From Streptomyces sp. CB01373 (GTDB lineage Bacteria; Actinomycetota; Actinomycetes; Streptomycetales; Streptomycetaceae), in NCBI RefSeq assembly GCF_002803075.1, contig NZ_NNBK01000021.1, positions 1-64,000 on the forward strand: a DNA stretch of 64,000 nucleotides, written 5' to 3'. Below are positions 1 to 7,712 of the stretch, piece by piece (the stretch's first letter is position 1; each line of letters begins with the position of its first letter). The position numbers and the translations under genes were made by a program. The notes beneath the pieces were generated by a model, which ran no database searches, was not told the DNA's origin, and saw nothing but the letters and a program-made list of their open reading frames with translations.

Positions 1-69
1 TTCGGGCGCAGGCGGCAGCAGCGGAGCCACATGCTCCCACAGGTCATCCGGAACAAGATCAAAGCGCAC
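1..69 (-). CDS. IS5-type transposase, N-terminal fragment running off the left edge
   Basis: Read on the minus strand from a GTG at 67-69, the frame gives MRFDLVPDDLWEHVAPLLPP, the typical opening of IS5-family (DUF4096-type) transposases of Streptomyces, in which an LVPDxLWE motif is followed by a run of LLPP. The gene continues beyond position 1, so its completeness cannot be judged. With the IS607-type remnant just to the right it suggests an insertion hot spot. The identification rests on about 23 residues, so the family is likely but not proven. Confidence 0.55.
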   Translation of the reverse strand, partial: MRFDLVPDDLWEHVAPLLPPAPE

Positions 70-189
70 GCGGACACCCTGCCGACCAAGATCACTGAGT
101 GCAAGGCCTGAGGCTCAACTCATTGTGAAACGAGCAGTAGGTCGGGTAAGTGAGCGTAACGATGTTTGGGTGAGTGCCGTTGTCAGAGT

Positions 190-414
190 GTGAATCTGAC
201 GGAATGGGCGAGGACGCAGGGCGTGCATCCGCAGACCGCGTATCGCTGGTTCCGTGAGGGCACCCGGTCCGGCGACGGACGGCACCACCCCCGCACGACC
301 AGAGCGATCGTGCGGGGCATCGGACCGTCCAGGCCCGACCAGGCGTCCCGGGGCGTGAGGAAACCCGCCCCTCCGTCCCCGGACAACGGGCACGACCCGC
401 TGCACCGGACGTGA
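190..414 (+). pseudogene. Remnant of IS607-type serine recombinase TnpA (N-terminal HTH only)
   Basis: From the GTG at 190 the frame begins VNLTEWARTQGVHPQTAYRW, then FREGT. This is the conserved MerR-like helix-turn-helix at the N-terminus of IS607-family recombinases. After about codon 25 (near 264) the protein changes to low-complexity Arg/Pro/Gly-rich sequence with no resemblance to the family, and it stops at 414. The catalytic resolvase domain (about 170 residues) is absent. I read this as a decayed copy whose start region and upstream DNA survive. Confidence 0.6.
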
Positions 415-612
415 GAGCGAAAGCGGGAGACCAGTGTGCCCAACACCGTTCGGGGCACGCGGCTGAGCACGGGTCCTGGCAACAGGACTCACTCCCGCTC
501 AGTCTTTAGGACGGTTCCAGTCCCTGGCTGTCATGGGTGTGCGCAGCAGAGATACCGAGGGAGAGGGGCGGACCGGACCGCTCGGGCCGTCGCCGCCCTG
601 ATCGCTCGGCGA
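415..612. other. Intergenic stretch without recognisable gene
   Basis: With the decayed part of the preceding remnant (from about 265), roughly 350 bases carry no convincing coding sequence. An open frame begins with GTG at 436 behind a GGGAG, but it soon becomes Arg/Gly-rich and runs antisense through the next gene, so I do not call it. No strong hairpin or repeat was seen. Confidence 0.4.
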
Positions 613-1653
613 TCAAGACTCGTCGGCCCAGAGCGCTGTCCGGCCGTCTGGTTGGACATGGATGGTCTGGGACATCTCCCGGTATCCCCAGGAGTAGTCG
701 CTGGACGTGATCACCCAGGCCTTGGCCTGGAACGCGGTGGCCGGCAATTTGGCCACCGTGCACTCCGCCAGGGGGCTGACCACTGTCTTGCCGGGTGCCA
801 CGGTGAGTTCCACCCCTCTGCCCCAGACACCCGGACAGGTGTGGGCGACCGCGGCTCGGACGTAGGCGAGCTTGGCCTTGACGGTGACCGGGTCCGGCCC
901 GGTGTTGGTCATCTGCACGGCGAAGACGAGCCTAGCGCCGTCGGCACGGGTGCATGGAGTCCATGCCACACCGTCCACGTAGCGGGGCCGGCCGCACCGG
1001 TTGTTGCCGCCCAGGCCGGCGGAAGTCGGCTGAGTGGCGACGGATGCCTCGACCGTGTATTCCGAGTCCGCGACCGCCGAGCCGGGCGCGGCGATGTGAC
1101 GTGCAACGAGCACAAGCCCGCAGAGAGCCACGAGGCCGACGACGGTAGCCAGCACCTGCTTCCCACGGCGGCTCGGGGTCCGGGGGACGGCAGGCGTGGC
1201 CGACGGCGGTTCGAGCGGTTCCGCCGTTTGGTCTTCCGTTGCCACCGGCCTGAGCGGCGGAGGGGCCGAAGGGGCCGCCTCGGATGGGGCGAAAAGGTCC
1301 GAAGGCGGCTGGGCGACTGCTCCAGCGTTGAGTTCGGCCTCCAACGCCTCCCAGCGCGCGGTCCATTCACCGACCGCGCGGGCCGTCTGCTGCCGGCCGG
1401 TCCTGGCATAGGCCAGACATGCCCGCACGAAGGCCAGAACGACCTCGCGGGAGGGAGGGGTGTGGCCCCTGGCCGCGGTGGAAAAAGTGGTGTCCGAGTA
1501 CGGGCTGCCCACCTTCGCCGACCATGTCGCCAACTGCCGGTAGGTCGGACGGCCGCACCGCTCTCGCAGTTGACGGAGTTCAAGGGCGAACAGCGCCAGG
1601 GGGCCGCCCTCGGGGTCGATCGGGCTCTCCTGCCGACCTTGGTTACTGGCCAC
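613..1653 (-). CDS. XRE-type helix-turn-helix protein with single transmembrane segment
   Basis: This 346-residue protein has an N-terminal region (about residues 20-100) that resembles Streptomyces transmembrane HTH proteins: a LxxLRxRCGRPTYRQLA helix-turn-helix-like segment followed by a conserved SREVVLAFVRAC stretch. A proline-rich linker follows, then a hydrophobic segment (VLATVVGLVALCGLVLVA, about residues 168-185) and a C-terminal domain with several Cys residues, predicted to be outside. The layout suggests a membrane-tethered DNA-binding or signalling protein. Start: GTG at 1653 with GAGGAG about 7 nt upstream. It is divergent from the secreted-protein gene at 1819, and a TGACCGGTCA palindrome lies between them. 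The target is unknown. Confidence 0.75.
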   Translation of the reverse strand: MASNQGRQESPIDPEGGPLALFALELRQLRERCGRPTYRQLATWSAKVGSPYSDTTFSTAARGHTPPSREVVLAFVRACLAYARTGRQQTARAVGEWTARWEALEAELNAGAVAQPPSDLFAPSEAAPSAPPPLRPVATEDQTAEPLEPPSATPAVPRTPSRRGKQVLATVVGLVALCGLVLVARHIAAPGSAVADSEYTVEASVATQPTSAGLGGNNRCGRPRYVDGVAWTPCTRADGARLVFAVQMTNTGPDPVTVKAKLAYVRAAVAHTCPGVWGRGVELTVAPGKTVVSPLAECTVAKLPATAFQAKAWVITSSDYSWGYREMSQTIHVQPDGRTALWADES

Positions 1654-1682
1654 TCAATCGCTCCTCGATCCGGCTTTCTTGA

Positions 1683-1692
1683 TGACCGGTCA
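1683..1692. promoter_or_regulatory. TGACCGGTCA palindrome in divergent intergenic region
   Basis: A perfect 10-bp palindrome, TGACCGGTCA, followed at once by a half-repeat TTGACCGG, lies between the divergent starts at 1653 and 1819. It could be an operator for the adjacent HTH protein. Palindromes this short occur often by chance in GC-rich DNA. Confidence 0.3.
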
Positions 1693-1818
1693 TTGACCGG
1701 CAGGCAGAAGTGTGGCGGGTCATCAAGCCAGCGGCAAAAGTGCGGGTATCGAACCGTTCGCCCGCTTCGAGAGGGCGTTCGGGGACAGGTTCGTCACCTA
1801 CACGAAGGGACCAGTGAC

Positions 1819-2406
1819 ATGAGGATCGTCAGGAAGCCGATGGCCCGGATCGCGGCGCCGGTGGTCGGCGCGCTCACTCTTCTGACCGTGGGCGCGGTGA
1901 CCGCCCCGGTGGGGGCACAGGCCGCTCCGCTGGGGCGCGCGTGCATGTTCGAGGCCCCCGAGGGGGCCTACGGAGCGGGGCACGCCGCCTTCGCCGTCAA
2001 GGTTCGCGGGGAGGCGAACCACTGGGTCTACGGCTCGTTCGGCAGCACCAACGACGCACCGATCGCCGGCTGGATCAAGGGCGGCACGTGGGAGAAGGCC
2101 CACGCGTACTTCACGTCCGTGCGTGACAAGGACCACGAGAACGCGCGGTACTACACGCGCTATCGGTGCGTGAACACCAAGGACGGTGACGCGAAGAGGG
2201 CCCAGTCCTGGTATGGCGCGGTGAAGAAGCGCGGCTACAACGTCGCCACCAACAACTGCCTCCACATGTCAATGGCGGTCTTCAAGGGCTACAGCGAAAT
2301 CCTCCGCAAGGACCCGCGACTCGGCAGCGCTACGGGAAACACCCCGAACCAGTACTACACCAAGGTTCTTCCCGCAGCCCACTGGGAGGTGTCGCACCAA
2401 CTGTGA
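1819..2406 (+). CDS. Secreted protein with His...Asn-Cys pattern, possible LRAT/permuted NlpC-P60-like fold
   Basis: A 195-residue protein with a Sec signal peptide: MRIVRKPMAR, then a hydrophobic stretch ending in VGAQAAP, with cleavage predicted near residues 34-36. The mature part contains GHAAFAVKVRG with a His, and later NNCLHMSMAVF. A His before the Cys in a short alpha/beta protein is the order seen in circularly permuted NlpC/P60 (LRAT-like) enzymes. That similarity is my inference; the family is not otherwise recognised. Start: ATG at 1819 with GAAGGGA 8 nt upstream, inside a longer open frame whose upstream part runs antisense to the neighbouring HTH gene. Confidence 0.7.
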   Translation: MRIVRKPMARIAAPVVGALTLLTVGAVTAPVGAQAAPLGRACMFEAPEGAYGAGHAAFAVKVRGEANHWVYGSFGSTNDAPIAGWIKGGTWEKAHAYFTSVRDKDHENARYYTRYRCVNTKDGDAKRAQSWYGAVKKRGYNVATNNCLHMSMAVFKGYSEILRKDPRLGSATGNTPNQYYTKVLPAAHWEVSHQL

Positions 2407-2560
2407 TCACAGTGCGCCTCGGTGTCCACTGCTGGGCTCCGGTCAGGCACGTGCTCGCCTTACCGGGAGACGCTCGCGCTGCAGCTTCCCGAGGCGCACT
2501 GGCTCCGGCCACCCAACCCGTCACAGCCGATGGTTGCAGCGGCGCCGTCAGGGGCGTTCC

Positions 2561-3244
2561 TCACTCCCCGGGGACGGGCAGGGCCGCGCGCACCGCCCCG
2601 TGAATGGCGCGTGCCAGGCGGGCGCCCCAGAGCGAGCGCGGGCCGGCGAAGGTATGGAGTTCTTCGTCGTCGCTCGGGATGCGGGCGGCCACGCACACAG
2701 CGTCGGTGGGGGTGCCCGAGCAGTCGTAGCCCGCCTCCAGCAGCGCCTGCACCTTGGCCTCGGTCGCGGTGACCACCGCGTTGACCAGTGCGGCGTCCGA
2801 CAAGGTGACCGGGAGCGCGGCGACGACGTTGATCGTGCCGGGCGTGCCACGGCCGTCCGCCCCCGGTTCAGGGGAGGCGGCCCATCCGCGCACCCGGACG
2901 CCGGCGGTGGCGACCGCGGTGGCCCCGCCGTCCTCCGCGCTGCCGTGAGCCGTGACGTCGGCGGCGGTCATCAGGCCCACTCCCACGCCGTCGAGGCCGG
3001 CCGCCTCGGCGATCTCGGCGAGGTGGCGTTCGGGGTCGGTGCGCCGGTAGCCGTGGGCCACCTGTGCGTTGAGGACCCAGCGGCGCTCTCCGATGCCGCC
3101 ACCGAGCACGGCGTTGCTGACCATCCGCCATCCCGGGCCGGCGCGCCACACCAGCGTGGGCAGCCGCAGTCCGTCCTCGGTGCGGGTCAGCCGCCGCGGG
3201 GCCGGCAGTCCGGCAGCGGTGGACGGCGCGACGACGGAGGTCAC
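2561..3244 (-). CDS. cbiZ: Adenosylcobinamide amidohydrolase (CbiZ family)
   Basis: This 227-residue protein matches the CbiZ family along its length: SNAVLGGGI near residue 42, WVLNAQVAHGY, a DPERHL segment, GVGLMTAADV, PGTINVV, and LSDAALVNAVVTATEAKVQAL with a following GTPTDAV block. CbiZ hydrolyses adenosylcobinamide (or adenosyl-pseudocobalamin) to adenosylcobyric acid, which lets a cell remodel scavenged corrinoids. GTG start at 3244 with AAGGAG about 10 nt upstream. The next gene on this strand is an MHS transporter 126 bp upstream. There is no BtuFCD transporter in the window, so the corrinoid link rests on this gene alone. No cobalamin riboswitch was recognised upstream. Confidence 0.85.
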   Translation of the reverse strand: MTSVVAPSTAAGLPAPRRLTRTEDGLRLPTLVWRAGPGWRMVSNAVLGGGIGERRWVLNAQVAHGYRRTDPERHLAEIAEAAGLDGVGVGLMTAADVTAHGSAEDGGATAVATAGVRVRGWAASPEPGADGRGTPGTINVVAALPVTLSDAALVNAVVTATEAKVQALLEAGYDCSGTPTDAVCVAARIPSDDEELHTFAGPRSLWGARLARAIHGAVRAALPVPGE

Positions 3245-3351
3245 GGGCTGGCGCTCCTTGCGACGGGACGGGCCCGTTGATCGTACGTGCAGGGACCCGG
3301 ACCCGCCGGGCCGGGTCCCGCCGCCCGCCCGCCCGCGCTCTCGTGCCGGCC

Positions 3352-3385
3352 CGTCAGAACCTGGGCAGCGTCAGAACCTGGGCAG
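3352..3385. repeat. Tandem 17-bp duplication over a stop codon
   Basis: CGTCAGAACCTGGGCAG occurs twice in direct succession (3352-3368 and 3369-3385). The second copy contains the last codons and the stop (complement of TCA at 3371-3373) of the transporter gene, and the first copy repeats them immediately downstream. It looks like a replication-slippage duplication with no effect on the protein. Confidence 0.85.
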
Positions 3386-4879
3386 CGGGGCCTGACCCTC
3401 CACCAGCTCCGCGGCCTCCTCCGGGGTCGCGACGGCCGGTGGGGAGCCCTCCAGGGGCCGGCGTGCCGTCTCCTTCATGCAGGCCACCGAGATCACGCCG
3501 ACGAGTGCCGCGGCCATGGAGTAGTAGGCGGGCATCAGGTCGCTGCCGGTGACCGAGATCAGGGCGGTGATCACCAGGGGGGTCGTCCCGCCGAAGAGGG
3601 AGGCGGAGAGGTTGTAGCCGATGGAAAGGGAGCCGTAGCGCACCTGGGTGGGGAACAGGGCGGGCAGCGCCGCGGACATCGTCCCGAGCAGGCACACCAG
3701 CGACAGTCCGAGCATCAGCATCCCCGCGGACACGGCGGCCAGGCTGCCCTGCTCGACCAGCAGGAAGGCCGGGACGGAGAGGAGCAGGAAGCCGAGCATG
3801 CCGGTCATCAGGACGGGTTTCCGGCCGAGCCGGTCGGACAGCTTGCCGACCTGGTTGATCAGCAGCATCAGCACCACCATGGTGCCGATGAGGATCAGCA
3901 GGCCGTGCGTCTCGGAGTACCCCATCCGGTCCGAGAGGTAGGTGGGCATGTACGAGAGCAGCATGTAGTCGGTGATGTTGTACGCGCCGACCAGGCAGAC
4001 GCACAGGACGAGCGTCGGCCAGTGGTTCCGGAAGATCTTCGCCAGGTCTCCCCTGGCGGTCGCCTCCACCGTGGAGGCCGCCTCGGACGCCCGGTGCACG
4101 GAGTCGTCCTCCAGCTTCCGGAACGCGGGCGTCTCGTCCAGTCGCAGCCGCAGGTACAGGCCGATCAGCCCGATCGGGCCGGCGACGAGGAACGGTACGC
4201 GCCACCCCCAGGAGTCCATGCCGGCGTTGCCGAGCAGCGCGGTCAGGAGCGTCACCAGGCCGGCCGCGCCGATGTAGCCGGCCAGCGTGCCGAGTTCGAG
4301 GAAGCTGCCGAAGAAGCCTCGCCGTCGGTCGGGCGCGTACTCGGCGATGAACGTGGACGCGCCTCCGTACTCACCACCCGTCGAGAAGCCCTGCACCAGC
4401 CGGAAGAGGATCAGCAGGAAGGGGGCCCAGAAGCCGATCGAGGCGTAGGAGGGGATCAGGCCGATGGCGAACGTGCCGATCGCCATCATGATCATGGTCA
4501 GGGCGAGGACCTTCTTGCGGCCGATCCTGTCCCCCATGGGGCCGAAGACCATGCCGCCCAGGGGACGTACAAGGAAGGACACCGCGAAGGTCGCGAACGA
4601 CGACAGCAACTGGACGGTGCCGTTCCCGGACGGGAAGAACACGTGCCCGATGGTGACCGCCAGGTAGCTGTAGATGCCGAAGTCGAACCATTCCATGGCG
4701 TTGCCGAGCGAGGCGGCTTTCACCGCCCGCTGCACGGCCGCCTCGTCGGTGACGGTGATGTCCGTGCGCCGCAGTGGAGGGTTCCGGCGCCGCCTGACGG
4801 CCCTGAACAGTGTCCGGTGGCGTTTGAGAGCCTCGGGATCGGCATCCGCCGGGGCGGCGCCGTCTTCCTTGTCCACCAT
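3371..4879 (-). CDS. MHS-family (ProP-like) MFS metabolite:H+ symporter
   Basis: A 502-residue transporter of the metabolite:H+ symporter branch of the MFS, with about 12 membrane segments. Diagnostic motifs are GNAMEWFDFGIYSYLA in TM1, the loop 2-3 signature GDRIGRKKVL, the STGGEYGGASTF region of TM4-5 with APDRRRG after it, and GWRVPF. Relatives carry proline/betaine, alpha-ketoglutarate, citrate or shikimate; the substrate cannot be told here. I chose ATG 4879 (GAGAGGAGA about 8 nt upstream) rather than the in-frame start at 4924. A related but truncated copy lies at 20371-21558. Confidence 0.88.
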   Translation of the reverse strand: MVDKEDGAAPADADPEALKRHRTLFRAVRRRRNPPLRRTDITVTDEAAVQRAVKAASLGNAMEWFDFGIYSYLAVTIGHVFFPSGNGTVQLLSSFATFAVSFLVRPLGGMVFGPMGDRIGRKKVLALTMIMMAIGTFAIGLIPSYASIGFWAPFLLILFRLVQGFSTGGEYGGASTFIAEYAPDRRRGFFGSFLELGTLAGYIGAAGLVTLLTALLGNAGMDSWGWRVPFLVAGPIGLIGLYLRLRLDETPAFRKLEDDSVHRASEAASTVEATARGDLAKIFRNHWPTLVLCVCLVGAYNITDYMLLSYMPTYLSDRMGYSETHGLLILIGTMVVLMLLINQVGKLSDRLGRKPVLMTGMLGFLLLSVPAFLLVEQGSLAAVSAGMLMLGLSLVCLLGTMSAALPALFPTQVRYGSLSIGYNLSASLFGGTTPLVITALISVTGSDLMPAYYSMAAALVGVISVACMKETARRPLEGSPPAVATPEEAAELVEGQAPLPRF

Positions 4880-5025
4880 CTGGGTCTCCTCTCTCCCGGG
4901 CGTCCTGGGCACGCGGACGTCCATGGGACCGCTTGCTCACTCTTGTCAGCAGCAAACGGTTCACCCGGGAGAGAGCGACATTCGACACAAGGGCATCGCG
5001 GTGCCCGCGACCGGGCGTGCCGGGA

Positions 5026-6279
5026 TCAGCCGAGACCGATGTGGACCGGGCCGCCGGTGGGCGAGACGCCGTCGAGCAGACCGGCCGGGACCCGGAAGAC
5101 GCGGCCGGGAGCGGCCGGCCAGGCGAGGGTGCGGCGGGCAAGGGTCCGTCCGTCCTGACGGACGGTCACCTTGGGGAGGCGGACGAACTCGTCGGTCCAC
5201 AGCAGCAGGCGCCCCCGGGCGGGTGCGGGGTCGCCCGGCCGCAGGATCTGCGGGGCGACCCAGCGGAAGGGGGCGTCGGCGATCAGGCGGACGCCCTCGG
5301 CCGGCCGGTCCTCGCCGTTGAGGTGGTGGACGACCTGCCGGGCGACGTGCCTGCCGTCCAGGGCGGCGACGTCGGCGGTGTCCACGGGGTGCAGCAGATT
5401 GCCCGCGGCGAAGACACCGGGGCGGCTGGTGCGCAGCGCGGTGTCGGTGAGCGGGCCGAGGGTGCCTTCGTCGAGGGTGATGCCGGCGGAGCGGGCGAGT
5501 TCGTGGTCGGGGATCCAGTCGCCGGTGAAGACGACGGTGTCGCAGGCGACGGTACGGCGCCGGCCGGTGTCGAGGTGCTCGATCTCCACGGCCTGGCAGC
5601 GTCCCTTGCCGATGACGCGGGTGACGCGGGTGCGGGTGGCGACGGGGACGCGCAGCACGGTGCGTCCGGCCGCGTTGAAGGCGGCGTAGGACTCCGCCTT
5701 CGGGTACTGGCTGACCATGAGGGCGGGGGTGCAGCCGGCCTCGCGCAGGGTGACGGCCGCGGACCAGCTGACGAGTTCGCCGCCGACGATGACGGCCCGC
5801 TTGCCGACGGGCTGGTGGTGCAGGTGGACGAGGTTCTGCAACTGGCCTGTGGTGTAGACGCCGTGGGGGCGGTCGCCGGGGATGCGGCGTGCCGTGCGGG
5901 GCCGTTCGCGGGCGCCGGTGGCCAGCACGATGGCGCGCGGCCGGATCCGGTAGCGGCCGTCGGGGCTGGTGACGTCGACGGTGTGTTCGTCGGCCCAGCC
6001 GGTGACCATGGTGCGGGTGCGGATCTCCGCTCCGGCCCCGGTGGCCTGCCGCACGAGGTGGCGGGCGTAGGCGGGGCCGGTCATCACGCGGCGCAGGTCG
6101 CGCAGGCCGTAGCCGGTGTGGTCGCTGTGCCGGGGGATGCCGCCGGCGTCCTGCTCCCGGTCGACGACGAGGACGCGGCCGGCCCGGCGTCCGGCCAGTT
6201 CGGCCGCTGCGGTCAGGCCCGCGGGTCCGGCGCCGATGATGAGGACGTCGGGCGTGGTCAGGGGCGGCTGGTGGGTCAT
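5026..6279 (-). CDS. FAD/NAD(P)-dependent oxidoreductase, partner subunit of GlpA-like dehydrogenase
   Basis: A 417-residue flavoprotein with an N-terminal dinucleotide-binding motif (VLIIGAGPAGLTAAAE, from about residue 13), a second NAD-type Rossmann region (GKRAVIVGGELVSW) and a C-terminal FAD motif (TSRPGVFAAGNLLHPVD). It resembles the NAD(P)/FAD subunits (HcnB/opine-oxidase-like) that accompany GlpA-type dehydrogenases and probably passes electrons on from the partner. Its ATG overlaps the TGA of the upstream gene (ATGA), the last of three such couplings in this operon. The third component sometimes found in such systems (DUF1667) is absent. Confidence 0.8.
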   Translation of the reverse strand: MTHQPPLTTPDVLIIGAGPAGLTAAAELAGRRAGRVLVVDREQDAGGIPRHSDHTGYGLRDLRRVMTGPAYARHLVRQATGAGAEIRTRTMVTGWADEHTVDVTSPDGRYRIRPRAIVLATGARERPRTARRIPGDRPHGVYTTGQLQNLVHLHHQPVGKRAVIVGGELVSWSAAVTLREAGCTPALMVSQYPKAESYAAFNAAGRTVLRVPVATRTRVTRVIGKGRCQAVEIEHLDTGRRRTVACDTVVFTGDWIPDHELARSAGITLDEGTLGPLTDTALRTSRPGVFAAGNLLHPVDTADVAALDGRHVARQVVHHLNGEDRPAEGVRLIADAPFRWVAPQILRPGDPAPARGRLLLWTDEFVRLPKVTVRQDGRTLARRTLAWPAAPGRVFRVPAGLLDGVSPTGGPVHIGLG

Positions 6280-7712
6280 CGGTTGTCCTTGTGCTGGCTG
6301 CGGCAGCCGTCGTGGGTGTGGTGCTTCTCGCGCAGGGCGGCTACGGCCGCGCCGCAGAAGAAGCCCTGGCAGCGGCCGTTCATCGCGCGGGTGCGGCGGC
6401 GCAGTCCCTCCAGGTTGCGTGCGGGTACCGGGGCGTGGCAGGCGTCGCGGATCTCGCCCTCGGTGACCCGTTCGCAGAAACAGACGACGGTGCCGTAGGC
6501 GGGGTCGCGGGCGATGAGGTCGGCGTCCTGGTAGGGGCGCGTGCCGGCTTCGCCGATGTTGGGCATGCGTGGCGGCTCGGGCAGTTCGGCGCGCGGGCGC
6601 AGGTCCAGGCCGGCCTCCTCCAGCAGGGTGCGGGCGTGTTCGGCGATGGCGATGCCTGCGGTCAGGCCGGTGGAGCGGATCCCGCCGACGAGGAGGTAGC
6701 GCTGCTCAGGGGCGGCCTCGATGAGGTAGTCGGAGTGGTCGATGGCGGCGCGCAGCCCGGCGTAGCTGGCGGTGACCTCTTCGGCCAGCAGGCGCGGCAT
6801 GAGGCGTTCGCCCTTGGTGAGCAGGAAGTCGAAGCCGTCCTCGGAGGTGGCGGTGTCCGTGCGGTCGGTGAGGTCCTCGGCGGTGGGGCCGAGCATGACG
6901 TTGCCGTAGATCGTCGGGGAGATCAGTACGCCCTTGCCGCGTGAGGTGGGCACCGGGAGGACGATCTTGTTCACCATGGGGCGGGCGAGCTTGTCGAAGA
7001 CGAACAGCTCGCCGCGGCGGGGGGTGACGGTGAAGCGCTCGTGGCCGAAGAGGCGGTCGATGCGGTCCGCGCCGAGACCGGCGGCGTTCACCACCCAGCG
7101 GGCCCGTACGTCGCCGGCGGGCGTGTGCAGGGTGGTGACCTCGTCGCCTTCGTCGACGCCGGTCACGGCGTGTTGGAGCAGGATCGTGGTGCCGCGCTGC
7201 CGGGCGTCGGTGGCCAGGGCGAGGTTCGTGGTCCAGGTGCAGATGATGGACTCGTCGGGCACGGTCAGCCCGCCCAGCGCCCCCTCACCGAGGTCGGGGA
7301 CCAGTCCGTAGACCTCGTCGGCGTCGATGATCCGGCAGTGCGTGTAGCCGTTGGCCTCGGCCTTCTCCTTCAGGCCGGGCAGCGCCTGGAGTTCCTCGTC
7401 GGTCCAGGCCACCAGGACGGCACCGGTGTGTTCGACGGGGATGCCGGTGGCTTCGGCGTAGGCGCTGAGCAGGTGGTAGCCGCGGGCGACCAGGCGGGAT
7501 TCGAGTGTGCCGGGCTTGGCGTCGAAGCCGGTGTGCAGGATCGCGGTGTTCGCCTTGCTGGTGGCGTCGCCGACGTCGTCGCGGGCGTCGAGCAGCGCGA
7601 CACGGACGTCGTGGCCGGACAGTTCGCGTGCGATCGCCGCGCCGACGATGCCTCCGCCGATCACCGCGACGTCGAAGACGTCGTCGTGGGGGCGGTGCGG
7701 GGTGGCGGTCAT
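6276..7712 (-). CDS. GlpA-like FAD-dependent glycerol-3-phosphate-type dehydrogenase with BFD-like [2Fe-2S] tail
   Basis: A 478-residue protein of the DAO/GlpA fold. It has FDVAVIGGGIVGAAIARELS at the N-terminus, a DATSKANTAILHTGFD block typical of GlpA/L2HGDH-type enzymes and GGIRSTGLTAGIAI near the C-terminal flavin site. The last ~70 residues carry CFCERVTEGEI and RCQGFFC, the Cys pairs of a BFD-like [2Fe-2S] domain as in anaerobic GlpA. The likely reaction is oxidation of a polyol phosphate made by the neighbouring kinase. Its ATG at 7712 overlaps the kinase stop (ATGA), so the two are translationally coupled. The exact substrate is not proven. Confidence 0.85.
   Translation of the reverse strand: MTATPHRPHDDVFDVAVIGGGIVGAAIARELSGHDVRVALLDARDDVGDATSKANTAILHTGFDAKPGTLESRLVARGYHLLSAYAEATGIPVEHTGAVLVAWTDEELQALPGLKEKAEANGYTHCRIIDADEVYGLVPDLGEGALGGLTVPDESIICTWTTNLALATDARQRGTTILLQHAVTGVDEGDEVTTLHTPAGDVRARWVVNAAGLGADRIDRLFGHERFTVTPRRGELFVFDKLARPMVNKIVLPVPTSRGKGVLISPTIYGNVMLGPTAEDLTDRTDTATSEDGFDFLLTKGERLMPRLLAEEVTASYAGLRAAIDHSDYLIEAAPEQRYLLVGGIRSTGLTAGIAIAEHARTLLEEAGLDLRPRAELPEPPRMPNIGEAGTRPYQDADLIARDPAYGTVVCFCERVTEGEIRDACHAPVPARNLEGLRRRTRAMNGRCQGFFCGAAVAALREKHHTHDGCRSQHKDNR

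Noticed and set aside
3287..5158. Long open frame on the plus strand antisense to the MHS transporter
   Set aside because: Its protein is low-complexity (Gln/Asp/Gly/Arg-rich) and is the usual by-product of GC-biased third positions; the minus strand has a full transporter.
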